Source of the DNA: Mauremys mutica
Taxonomy: Eukaryota; Chordata; Testudines; Geoemydidae
Direction of reading: 5' to 3'
Assembly: GCF_020497125.1 (NCBI RefSeq)
Contig: NC_059081.1
Span: 17,827,105-17,891,104 of the forward strand
Length of the DNA stretch: 64,000 bases
The translations under genes and the position numbers were made by a program. Below are positions 32,401 to 44,400 of this stretch, in pieces (positions within the stretch are counted from its first letter, which is position 1; each line of letters starts with the position of its first letter). Below the pieces are notes generated by a model. The model saw nothing but the letters and a program-made list of their open reading frames with translations. It made no database searches and was not told where the DNA came from.

Positions 32401-35400
32401 GGTCTCTGCTGCTGCATGATTGCATACTTCCGGTTCCAAATGAGATATGTGGTTGACTGCTCAGTTTGTAACTGAGGTTCTTCTGTATTGGAAAAAAGAA
32501 ATTTCCCCATCAGACAGCAATTGTACCTTTTTCTTGTAGTATACAGTACTTATTTTCAAGCTCGGTTATGAAAATAGTTCTCTCAGATTTGATTTATGCT
32601 ACCACTCATTGAGTGGCTAATTGCCTTTGTGATAGCAGACAAGTTGCAGTTAACTGTTTTTAAAGTTGAGAATCCAAATGTGTATCAGGATATAATAAAT
32701 CAAAGGTAAGTAAATTTGAGGTCTTAAAGGAGGTCTTAACATGTTGCCCATACCATTTCTATTTGAGACTTTGGTAAGTACAGTAAATTTCTCTAGTAGG
32801 TCTTGACAGTAACTTATTTTTTTACATTTCAGGCATATCTTCAGCAGGCCCAAGAACTGGTTATACTTGAAACAATAATGCTTCAAACTTTAGGTATGTT
32901 ATTTTAAATGGCATCTAGCCTACACAAGAATATGCTCTGCATGCACTCAATTGAATGTACATCCATTACAGTGGATCCCCAATACCATTGGCCTTTAGCA
33001 GACCCTTTCTGTTGCAGTTTACTTTAACTTATTTGCATTGTAAGCATGTATGCTATATTAAGTTGGCCAAATATAAATAGCTATTGTTGCCACACTTTGG
33101 GAGGTTACAATGTGCAGTGCCTTTTCAAATAGGTTTGGCACTAAAACCAATATCTGAACACAGATCAATGGATGATAGTATTTTTGTTTAAGTGCGTAGT
33201 TGTGTAGAACTCAGTTTAATAAGAAAAATGAAGCTGCAAGGTGACTACAGAATTGTACCTGATCTAATGTTCTTAAAGTTGAATGCTAGTAATGCTGTGG
33301 ATAAAAAAGTTCAGAGAACAAGTGATCTTTTTAATAACTTGTGGCATTTCAAAAATTGGACAGTTATTTTTAAATACAGTCAATCTTTGGGTTCAGATTA
33401 CATTTATAAACTATTGTAGTGTCATTTTTGATTTATCACCAGAGCCATGTAGAGAAATATGAACATAAGGTTACATGCCACGCTGAAGTCTGCAGGTCTC
33501 TTCAAACAAATGATAAAAGCTTTATACCAAACTCTGTGTCCCCTTTTGTTTTTTGTGCTTTATTTTTATAACAGAGGGAAGGTAATGCAATTGACACAGT
33601 CAGAATTGTTCTTGGTGACATCACTGTTTGCAGAATCATTTCATGATACCGTTTGAAACTTAAACCGTGTTCTTGACTGCAACGTATATGTGAATTTTTC
33701 ATATTAGCAAACGAGACGTGACTTAATAAAAGCCATAGAAAGCATATTTTTACTGGTTTTATTCCATATCATTTGTACAAAAGAATTGTGAAATAAGGGT
33801 CAAATCCTAGTTCCCTCATCTGGCTTATTGACATTAGGGAGCACTGTGATGTTCATTGGCTCCAGAGGGTGGGGTTTGATACATGGTAGATCTTTCTTTT
33901 ATACAAATACAAATGTACTGCAGTTTCTGAAACATATTCTTAATTTTTCAGGTTTTGAGATTACCATTGAACATCCACATACAGATGTTGTGAAATGTAC
34001 GCAGTTAGTGAGAGGTCAGTGATCTTCAATAAAATGATTTATGAAGTGTCTTCCCCAGTGTGAGTAAATATAATTGGCACACCTTTTCCCCCCAGCTCTC
34101 TGTTACCCAAAGAGCACTCTTTAAACTGATGTATTTCAGGTTACTAAAAGCCAGATCTCGAAAATTCTCTTTAAATGTTGGTGGTCTGCATAATTCAGAA
34201 AAATATACGATTTCCATGATGTGTCTACCAATTGTTAGTTCTGTCCCTTGCTTTTTTTCTGTCATTCTTCACTTCTCATTCCATGGCCCTGTCATCTCAC
34301 TCTTTCCTTCCATTCCATCAGCTGACACTCCTGTGGCTGATACTTATATTTGGAAGAAGCAAGTCCTTGGGATTCCTCATTACTTTACTCCTGCCCTTTT
34401 CCAGAGCTGCCAAAAGATATTTGGGATGGCAATTCATGATTTAATTCATAAACAAGTGCTTTTCTTATAGTATCTGCTGCAGAATTAAATACATTAGAGG
34501 GCTAGTTATTTTGAATCTGCAGCTTTCTACAAATAAAGTTCTTCTATCCATGAAAAAGCATCTTGTGTCAGTGTTGAGTTCTGCTTTGTCAAGGCACACA
34601 TCAGCAAGCAGTGACTGGCAGAATACATAAGGAGGTCTGCCACATGCAGACACTTTGAGAGATATGTGAACGATACTATAAATAAGAACAATATCCCTGT
34701 AATCTGAGAGCTGTTTTATTTGAATTGGAGTAGTGTTGGCAAGAAATGAAATAACCTATGTTCAACCAGTGATTGCATCCTTATGTAACTTTTTCCCACT
34801 AGCATGGCTATAGATAATAGGCTATTATTCTTTTATAAGCCTTTTTAAGAAAAATTTTGCAGGAGATTATTCCATAGTTCTGTCTATTTTCAGAACTAAA
34901 TAACCAAGATACAGAGTTTGAGTGGTTTTTTCCATATATAGTGTAGGAAGAAATTACTTGGATAAACTCACTATACATATACTTATTCTTCTTGTGCAGG
35001 TGTCTGGGACCACCTGCATAGTTAGGGTTGCATTTTAAAAAGGCACACAGCTGTTTTTCTTTTAAAAATAAGGGCCACTGGTCTGACTTTTTTTTGCGAA
35101 TTAACATTTATTTTGAAATTGGGGTGTGGCTGAAAATTGACCTTGGCAGTCCTGTGTCTCAATGATAGACTCCTTAAAAGATTTATATCAGTCTATAGAA
35201 AAATAGCTGGAAGTTGATTCTGGTGCAATTGATAGGTTTTGTGTGTGCAATTGTTTTTACCCATTTAAGGTAATTTTTAGTTGTTACTTGCATAAATAAA
35301 ACTTGCATATGACTTGGACATATGCAAGCCTGATTGTGTGTATCTAGCTCCAATCTTCTCCAGCCGATGAAATCTACATCAGGAACTACATTTTTCTGTT

Positions 35401-38400
35401 ACTTTATCCTGCAATGGGGGAGTTTTTTGTGAGCAGCTGTTAAATAAAATCTTAATCAGCAGCTTCACTTCTGCCCTACCCAGCCTGTCATCACTTCCTT
35501 TAACCACCTTTCTGCAAACTCCCCTTTTATGTAGCTATCCTCTTCTGATATAGTCAGCTATTACATCATACTTTCAAAATTACTAATGTTTCAGGGCTGG
35601 GGGTGGAATCTGGTAATGGTGTGTGTGTGTGTGTGTGTGTAAGGATGGATTGAGGGAATCAGAATTAAGGTTTCAATGTATAGTCTGTGCCATGTGATTG
35701 TAAGGGGTGTCCTTATAAGCAGAGTATATTCTGTGAGGTGGCTAAACTTTACATTTCTTTGCCTTTTTTCAGATGTATTGTCTGTCTGTGTAGCAACAAA
35801 CTTTATGTATTGATGGTGTAAATATTCTTTATGAACATGTTGATGTTTAATGCTAGTGTGCACTTAACATTAAGGGTATTTTGTTAAACTGCATTTAAAT
35901 CATACTAAAGTTTGGGTGTGAAGACTCCAGTTATACCTGAAATTCTGTTCTTATCTCGCCACACTAGACTAGATGAATATGAATTATACTAACCAGATCA
36001 GGATGAGTTTGACACAGTGGGATTGTAGCTTGATATATCTAGTGATGAAAAGTGCTAAGAGCTAGGTATATATTGCATGATCCCAATTTAACGTAATTTG
36101 GTGTTTATTCCTTGGCACCACAGTGTGGTGTTCTGTGGTAGATAAATGCTAAGTTTAGACATTGAAAACTGGTGTGTCTAGCATTGAATACAAACTATTG
36201 TCAGCATCAAATGCTTGGTGCTAAAGGGGTAGGATGGGAGAGATACAACAATAACTTAATCTGCCAGAGGCAACACCTTTTCTTAGTTAAGAAGCACTGT
36301 CTCCAAGAAAGCCCTTTCAGAGTATTGTTAGTACAAACAAATCCCTATTTTGGGGATGTGCTGTCCACCCCATAGTAAGACCAATAACTTCCTAGAAAGC
36401 TCTCTCTATTGGGTGGTGGGGAAAGAGGGGCATTGACAAAAACTTCTAGTAGCAGAAGATCCACAAGGTTAGCTGAGGCATAGCCATACATTTGCCTTCC
36501 ACAACAGCCACCAGAGCAGCCAGACAGTGCCTCAGAAAAAAGTTACTCACCTTCTCATAATTGTTGTTCATGTCCATTCCAATCAGTTGTGTCCACGCGC
36601 ATGTGCACGATGGCCGTAAGATTTTTCCCTTAGCAGCATCCGTCGGGTCGGCCTGGGTGCCCCTTGGAGCGTCACCCTCATGGCGCCTGATATAAAGCCC
36701 TGCCGATCTGCCACCCCTTCAGTTCCTTCTTGCCGGCTACTCTGACAGAGGGGTAGGAGAATGGGTATTGGAATGGACATGAACAATACATCTTGAAGAA
36801 CAACAGTTACAAGAAGATGAGTAACCGTTTTTCTTCTTCGAGTGCTTGTTCATGTCGATTCCAATCAGGTGACTCCCAAGCAAATTTAGTAGCTGGGGTC
36901 GGAGCTGTCCACTGACTGGAGTATTGCTCTACCAAAGGCCATATCATCTCTGGCCTGCCTGGTAATGCATAGTGTGCAGCGAAAGTGTGTAACGATGACC
37001 ATGTCGCCACCCTGCAGATGTCTTGGGTGGGGACTTGAGCCAGGAAAGCTGTTGATGAAGCTTGCACCCTTGTAGATTGCGCCGTTATCGGGGCGCTGGG
37101 ATTCCTGCTTGATTGTAGCACTCGGTAATGCAGGCCACAATCCATGATTAAATGTGCTGTGTCGAAATAGGCTGGCCCTTCATCCTGTCCGCTACTGCGA
37201 CAAAGAGCTGTACCGACTTCCTGAACGGTTTCGTCCTTTTGATGTAAAAGGCCAGCACTCTGCGGACATAGTTTGGAGCCTCTGTTCCCTGGTACTCGCA
37301 TGAGGCTTGGGGTAAAAAACCGGGAGGAAAATGTCCTAATTGAGGTAGAACTGCAATACCACCTTCGGGAGGAAAGCCATATGGGGCCTGAGCTGAACCC
37401 CGGTGTAGGGTGGCTGAGACATCAGAGCCCTGAGCTCAGATATTCTCCAGGCTGAAGTTATTGCCACCAGAAACACAACCTTGTAGGAGAGGTGGAGCAG
37501 GGACCATGTTGCTAGAGGATCAAAGGGATGCCCCATGAGCCTAGGGCGGACCAAGCAGGAACCAGTTGGCGGACATGCGGGTACAACCTGTCAAGGCCCT
37601 TCAGGAAGCGACTGACCCAGGGAGTTAGTGAAAACCAAGAGGCCCTGTATCCCCGGGTGGAAATCTGAGATGGCAGCCAGGTGTACTCTTATAGAAGACA
37701 AGGAGAGACCTTCCTGCTTTAGGTGGAAACGGTAATCCAAACTCTGGGGCATTGAGGCTAGCGCCGGGGGAAAGTCATGCTGAGCTGACCAGATGGAAAA
37801 TCTCTTCTACTTGGCCAGGTACGTGGCCCTAGTGGAGGGTTTCCTACTGCCCAAGAGAACCTCTCTGACTTGTTCGGAACAGGAGAGCTCGAATGTATTC
37901 AGCCATGGAGCCTCCAGGCTGTGAGATGCAGCGAATGCAGGTTCAGGTGCTAGAGTCACCCATGATCCTGCGTGAAAAGGTCTGGGAAGAGCAGCAGGGT
38001 AATCGGGGCTCCGACTGACATGTCTAGGAGAGACGTGTGCCAACACTGGCGGGCCAGGCTGGTGCTATGAGAATGACCTGAGCCCGGTCTCTGCGGACCT
38101 TGTGGATGAGCGGTATGGGTGGGAAGGCGTATAGAAGCAGTCCGTCTCATCCCGTCCCCCCCCACCCCACCCCTCGGGGACAGAGTCGATTTCATTTCAT
38201 TCAGTAGGAGGCCCAGATTCTCGAAGGTGGCTCTGATGAATGCCACCTGAGCTTCCAGCTGAGCCCTGGATCAGCCTTTGATCAGCCAGTCATCGAGATA
38301 TGGGAAAACCTGTATTTGATGTTTCCGCAGACAGGCAGTGACGACTGCCATGCACTTGGTGAAGACTCGAGGTGCTACTGACAGACTGAAAGAGAGGACA

Positions 38401-41400
38401 GTACATTGGTAATGGGAACCTTTGACCACAAACCTGAGGAACTTTCAGTGGTTGTGAGCGATTGCTATGTGAAAATACGCGTCCTTCAAGTTGACCAGTC
38501 TGCTGGATCCAGTGAAGAGATAATGGAGGTCAGGGAGACCATGCGGAACCTGAGTTTCCTCAAAAACTTGTTGAGGTCGCTCAGGTCCGGGGATAGGCCT
38601 TAGCCCGCCTTTGGCTTTTAGTATTAGGAAATAGCGGGAATAGAAACCCTCACCCCTGTGTTTCAGTGGAACCTCCTCCTGAATGTGAAGTTGTTCATGA
38701 GAAGGGTCCCTGAAGAGGGACGGGGAAGGGGGGGTGGAAGGGCGGGAGGGCACAGAATTGGATGGAGTATCCCCTCTACTGTGCAAAGCGATCGGAAGTT
38801 ATACGGGACCATGCATGGAAAAAGGGGATAGTCGGGAGGAAAAGATAAGGCAAGGTGAATCCAGTCTCTGGTTTGGTGCACCATCCTCGACTGCACCTTC
38901 AAAAGGCCGGTTTAGGGCCAGAGGGTGGTTTGGGCTGGCCTTGATTAGCGGAGGGATGTTGCCTTCTCCTACTGCTCCAGTTCCTCCTCCTAGAATTGCC
39001 CTGGTGGTTCTGCTGCTGGAACCTTTGAGGAGGTTGTGGGCGGAAGTGTGTCCGCTGGGTGGCAGGGATATGCAAGCCCAAGGATCTGAGGTTGGCTCGG
39101 GAATCTTTTAGGCTGTGGAGCCATTTGTCCGTCTTCTCTGAAAACAGAGTCTCACCCTCAAACAGGAGGTCCTGAATTGTTTCTTGGACTTCGTAGGGTA
39201 AACCTGAGACTTGCAACCAGGCCTCCCGCCGCATAGCCAACCCTGTCGCCATGACTCTTTTGGCAGCATCTGCAGCATCTAAGGCTTTGTGCAGTGAAGC
39301 ATGAGAGACTAATTTCCTTTCTTCCACCAAGGTGGCGAACTCTGACCGAGAGTGCGAAGGGATGAGCTCCGTGAACTTAGCCATGAAAGCACAGGTGTTA
39401 TAAGAGTACCTGCTCACAATGGCCCACTGGTTAGCAATACGGAGTTGTAAACCACCATTGGAGTAGATTTTTTTTTTTCTACCCACAAGGTCCAGGCGTT
39501 TAGGATCCCTATTCTTTGGGGAAGGACCTTGGAAACCTTGTCTCTCTCACTGGTTAGCCTCATCAATGACCAGTGAGTCCGGAGGCAGGTGGGAGTAGAG
39601 ATGCTCAAAGTCTCTGGAGGGGACGAAATACCAGCACTCATTGCGTTTGGCAGTGGGTGGTGGGGATGCCGGCATCTGCCATAGAGTCTTGGTGGTGTCT
39701 ACCATCATCTTTATGAGGAGTAACACTACCCGTGAAGGCCCTGAGGGTGCTAGGATGTCCACCATGGGATCAGTGTCCTCAACCACCTCCTCGGCCTTAA
39801 TGCCCAAACCTTGGGCAGCCCTGCGGAGCAGCTGCTGTAGAACTCTGTTGTCCTCTAACGCAGTAGCTAAGGACATCCCTGCCAACGCTTCGTCCGGCGA
39901 GGAGGAAGCATGTGCCAGTGGTGGAAGCTCCTTGCCATCTGCCCCAGACAGGTCACGTGACTCCCGGGGCAGCGTTAGAGGAGGTGGTACTGATGCCGGG
40001 GCTGTAGGCGTGGAAGCCAATATCGGAATCAGTCTCACAGTAGGGAGCTGCATCGGCATGCTCAGAGGAGCCGCTGGGGTCCGGGGGACAGGTATGTCGC
40101 CATCGCGAAGGCCAGTACCGAAGTCGGAGTTGACGATGGTGCCGGAGGGAAAGGCGTCAGGACCGTAGGTGTTGGGTGCGTATGCACAGCAGAAGGCGGC
40201 ACAAAAGTAGTGGAGGCGACTGAAGACATTGCTAGTGTGGGCCCTGGGTTCCTCCCGGGCCCTGGTGATAAGCCCAGGGAGTCCAGAAGGGCCACTGAGG
40301 CGGGTTCTGCCACTGCGGAGGCCACGCCTGATGCTCCCTTCTGTCTCTGCCCAACCTTGCTCTATGGCTTCTGCTCCTGCTTGAGCGATAGGAGTCAGGC
40401 TCTGACTCCAAGGTCTCAGACACTGAAGACCACGGAGGAGCCGATCCTCGGCGCCTCGAACATCGAGAGATCAGAGAGCGAGACGGCTCTCTGTCGGAGC
40501 GTGTAGGTGCCGATGGACAAGGTGAAGGGTCGACATCATAGCAGGCTTTCCTTTAGAATGCACTAGAGTACGGGGCTCCGTCTGCGCTGAGGGATCCTCC
40601 CTGGCAGGCAAGAATGGTCCCCTCAGGTGGAGGAGATCTCTAGCGGCCTGGTACGCTTCTGTTGTGGATGGGAGCTGAAGCTGCTGCGTAGGCGCTGGAG
40701 ATGGAGGTGGAGCCAGACTCAACTGCCTCACCTGGACAGGAGTCAACACAGCCCCGGAAGGAGACGGCGAGGAGTGGCCCACCTGGGGTCGCACTTCTTG
40801 AGGCTTAGCCAGAGGAGAACGCTCATCCGGCTTTTTTTTCTTTTGAGGCACTGGAGAATGGGAGCGGTGCCTACTATCAGATGGCCCCCATGAGGAGGCA
40901 TGGTGGTGCCGAGCGTCCCTGGAGGAGTCCTCCCTCGGTGTCGAGGCGCTCCGCCATAGGGGTTGGGTCTCTCGAGCCTGGGTCAGAATTGGGGCACAAA
41001 GCTGCCTCCAGGAGGATCACCTTCAGCCACTGTTCCTGCTCTTTGTGTTCTCACACGGAACGTGCAACAGATCTTTCAACGATCTTTCTGATGAGTCTCC
41101 CCCAGGCACCTAAGACACAACGAGTGCGGATCACTCTTAGGCATGTGCTTGACGCAAGCCATGCAGTTTTAAATCCCGGGGACCGCAGCATGCCACAGGG
41201 CCGGAGTGGGGGGAGGGAGGGATGGACCCCAACTACTGTACTATACTATACTAAACTTTAACTGGAGTACTACTAACAACTAACTATATACACGGACACT
41301 TGAAGAAATTTGCTGAGCAATAGCCAAGGGAAGTTCCAGCCACTGTCACTGGCAGTAAGAAGGAACTGAAGGGGTGGCAGGTATGCAGGGCTATATATTA

Positions 41401-44400
41401 GGTGCCATGAGGGCACGACTCCAGGGGGCGCCCAGGCCAACCCGACAGATGCTGCTAAGGGAAAATCTTCTGGCCTTCGTGCGCGTGTGCGTGTACGCAC
41501 CTGATTGGAATTGACATGATCAGGCACTCGAAGAAAACTTGTTTTGCCTAAAACTTAATTTCTAGTAACATGCCTCACTAAAGATGGCAGATTCAGGGGG
41601 GAAAAACATGGTTTAAGAAATGCCTGTCTTGTAACAACAAATTTCCTATTTCAGACTCGTACTTGTTTTCCTAGATGCATGGGTGAAGGGGACTTTACTA
41701 AGTCTCTGCCACATCTGCCTTATGTTTACAAGCTTCCCATTCAAGAATGGAGTTTCAAATCTTATCCATGCTGATGGAGGCCCTGAGCTTCCTTCTTTGG
41801 GGAGAAAATACCCAAACACTAAAGAGCTTTTTAATCTAGTGGAGAAAGGCATAAGAAGAACCAGTGGCTAGAAGCTGAAGCCAAACAAATTAAAAGTAGA
41901 ATTAGGCACTCAGTTTTAATCGTGAGGGTGATTAACCATTGGAACAAATTGCCAAGGGAAGTGGTGGATTTGCCATCTCTTGAAGTCTTCAGATCAAGAG
42001 TGGATACCTTTCTGAAATATATACTTTAGCCAAACAGCAGGTGATTGGGCTCAGTACAGGGGTAAGTGGGTGAAATTTTAATATGCAGAAGCCCAGATAA
42101 GATGATCTAATGGTGCCTTCTGACTTCAAAGATTCACAGATTTAGAGAGTTTAAAGATCCAACCTTAGAATGTCTAAGTTTGGGGTTAAGAAAGTATGGA
42201 CATTCTGGTAGGTGGAAGATGGGGGACATCAGACTGATCCAGATCATTCTTCATCAGTGTTAAGAGACTGACAAGAAAGAGGAGACAGGACCACAATTAC
42301 CTATGGAGTCTGGAGACAGTGTATCTGTAATGATCTGGCAGTAAGAAGTTCCCATTCCAAAGAGACTCTGGTGTTGAAAGGGAAATTCATGTTTGTAGTG
42401 GCAAAAATTAAGTTATTGGCTCCTGTGCTAGCTGAGAGATCAGAGGTGAGAAAATATTCCTCTTTCCTATTGCTGAGATTACCACCTTGGCCCTTCAGTT
42501 CTTGGTGTCAATCCAATCTGGTGTTCAGAGCTTAGTTCTGATTAACTTGAAGGGGCAGGAATTGGTGCACTCATCCCCATCTCAGGGACCTTTCTTGATG
42601 CACCTGAACAGAAGCCCCTCACCAGTTAACCCTGTATCTACACTGGGACATAAGATTCTCCTGAAAATGAACATTGGGAACCAGGGACTTTGGTTTGACC
42701 TTGCTGCCTTGTGGGAGACCTGCAGCTGTTTTACCTTCATTGCCAGGTATCTTGGGAGAGCCATTGTCCTTACTCTACTAATGTGAAAATTGCACAGTCA
42801 AAGTCTGTAAGCCTTCCAAACCACCAGTATAATCTGGTCAACTGTGGTTGAATCTGACAGAGAAAGTGACCCTGTAGAAGAGGAGGCAGATCCAAATATA
42901 TATCTTTTCCAGAGGATGTCATGACCAAGACAATTCAGCTGATGTTGTGTGAGGTAGGAAGATCTTAAGTAAGTTATATCCTGTCACTAGTAGAGGAAAC
43001 ACTCCTATTCTGAACCTTTACCTCAGGTTTCTACAGTCCTCTTTCTAAGGTCTAATAGTCTTTGGCAATCAGACAAGACTATTCTCAGTGGTTTGAACAT
43101 TGGCTTTCTAAACCCAGAGCTGTGAGTTCAATCCTTGAGGGGACCATTTGGGGATTGGTCCTGCTTTGAGCAGAGGGTTGGACTAGATGACCTCCTGAGG
43201 TCCCTTCCAACCCTGATATTCTATGATTCTATTGACAAACCTTAACCCTTGTACCTGGGCTTCTTCCAGTCTTTCCCCTATGTATCAGGTGTTCATCAAC
43301 ACAGTCTGCTTCCTAGGGTCTGTTTGATCTTTTCCCTTTGACCAGAGGATTCTAGTAGCTCTTCATTCTTAAGTGGAGACTCGCCCATCTGGGTCCATCT
43401 CTTTCCAGGGATTGCTTGGGTATCTTCCTCCCCTTGGGATACCAGGAGAGCTTCCCTACCCAGCTTCTACTCACCAAGTAATCCTTCTTGCAGTGAGTCT
43501 AGGTAGCTCTTATACCCTGATTGTCCCAGGAAGTTGTGCTCTCTCTGGGGCCATAAGTTCCCTAAATGTCTGAGTCCTACTAACAAGCAGGCTGGTGGCA
43601 CCTACGCTTAAGGGGATCAGCACACTGAAATTTTCTGAGAGTATAATTAAATAATTATAAGATCTCCCCAGAAGCACTGCACCTTCAATTGACCTTGTCT
43701 TCAGGAGAAGGCTCATAGACTGAACATTGGGAACCACATCAGGTAGGCAGGGTTCCTGTGCCCATTAACAATTGATTCAGTAATCTAATCCTGCCAGGGG
43801 TTTATGGAAGACCATGGACTCTTGGAAGGTAGATTAATTGTACCAGGTCCTGCCTTAAGGGATGGTTACTTATGTCAAGTATCCAAGCCAGTCTTTCATG
43901 GTCAGTTGTGCAACGAAGAATTACGTTAGACAGCTCTGCCTCCGAGTGATAAAGAATGATAGGCAACGCATTCTGGAAGTCATATTTATCTGCAATCAAA
44001 CAGATGAGTAGTAAACTATCATGATCTCTTGATTTGCTATGACTTTTATACCTTTGACAAGGTCATTGCCTTGACAAGCCTTCTACTTTTTTGGCACATT
44101 TCTCAAATAATCCCTGATCAGCGTTAAAGGGTTAGTTAAGAGTGGAGTACAAGTCGTTAACTAGGTTTCTTTGCTTTAGTAAGATGTCACTAAGCTGCGT
44201 TAAAAAGTTTAGATGAATACCTTGGACAGTCTTTCCCTGTTGTGGCTTTGGTGTGTTGAGCTAAAACACCTGTATCCTGGTCTTTGGTAATCTTCATTTG
44301 ATTACACAAAAGTATGTAAATAGAATAAATTTGAAATCTTCGCTACAGAAGTCTGTGTAGTGCTGTGAGTGCAAGCATTCCTTTAATGTGGACTTATATT

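Larger units (their letters stand above)
36542..41538 (-). mobile_element. DIRS-type tyrosine-recombinase retrotransposon, antisense to CCNT2
   Basis: The 5.0-kb element carries, on the minus strand, gag, reverse transcriptase and tyrosine recombinase remnants in that order. It has inverted terminal repeats of about 175 bp (left about 36565-36743, right about 41352-41521; shared TTTTCCCTTAGCAGCATC). Inside the left end lies an internal complementary region (about 36773-36871) made of the complement of the left terminus joined to the complement of the right terminus. That is the signature of DIRS replication through a circle. No target-site duplication is seen, as expected. All three genes have stops or shifts, and an internal deletion removes most of the RNase H part. 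Confidence 0.92.

Noticed and set aside
35591..35863. 90-residue minus-strand ORF
   Set aside because: It runs through the GT microsatellite (THTHTH tract) and has no conserved segment.
38445..38786. Independent host gene with an RT-like ORF on the minus strand in intron 5
   Set aside because: Flanking gag and recombinase remnants and the inverted termini place it inside one DIRS element.
42487..42786. 99-residue ORF and neighbours at 42180-43990
   Set aside because: No motif or family resemblance. Probably old retroelement-derived sequence, but not nameable.
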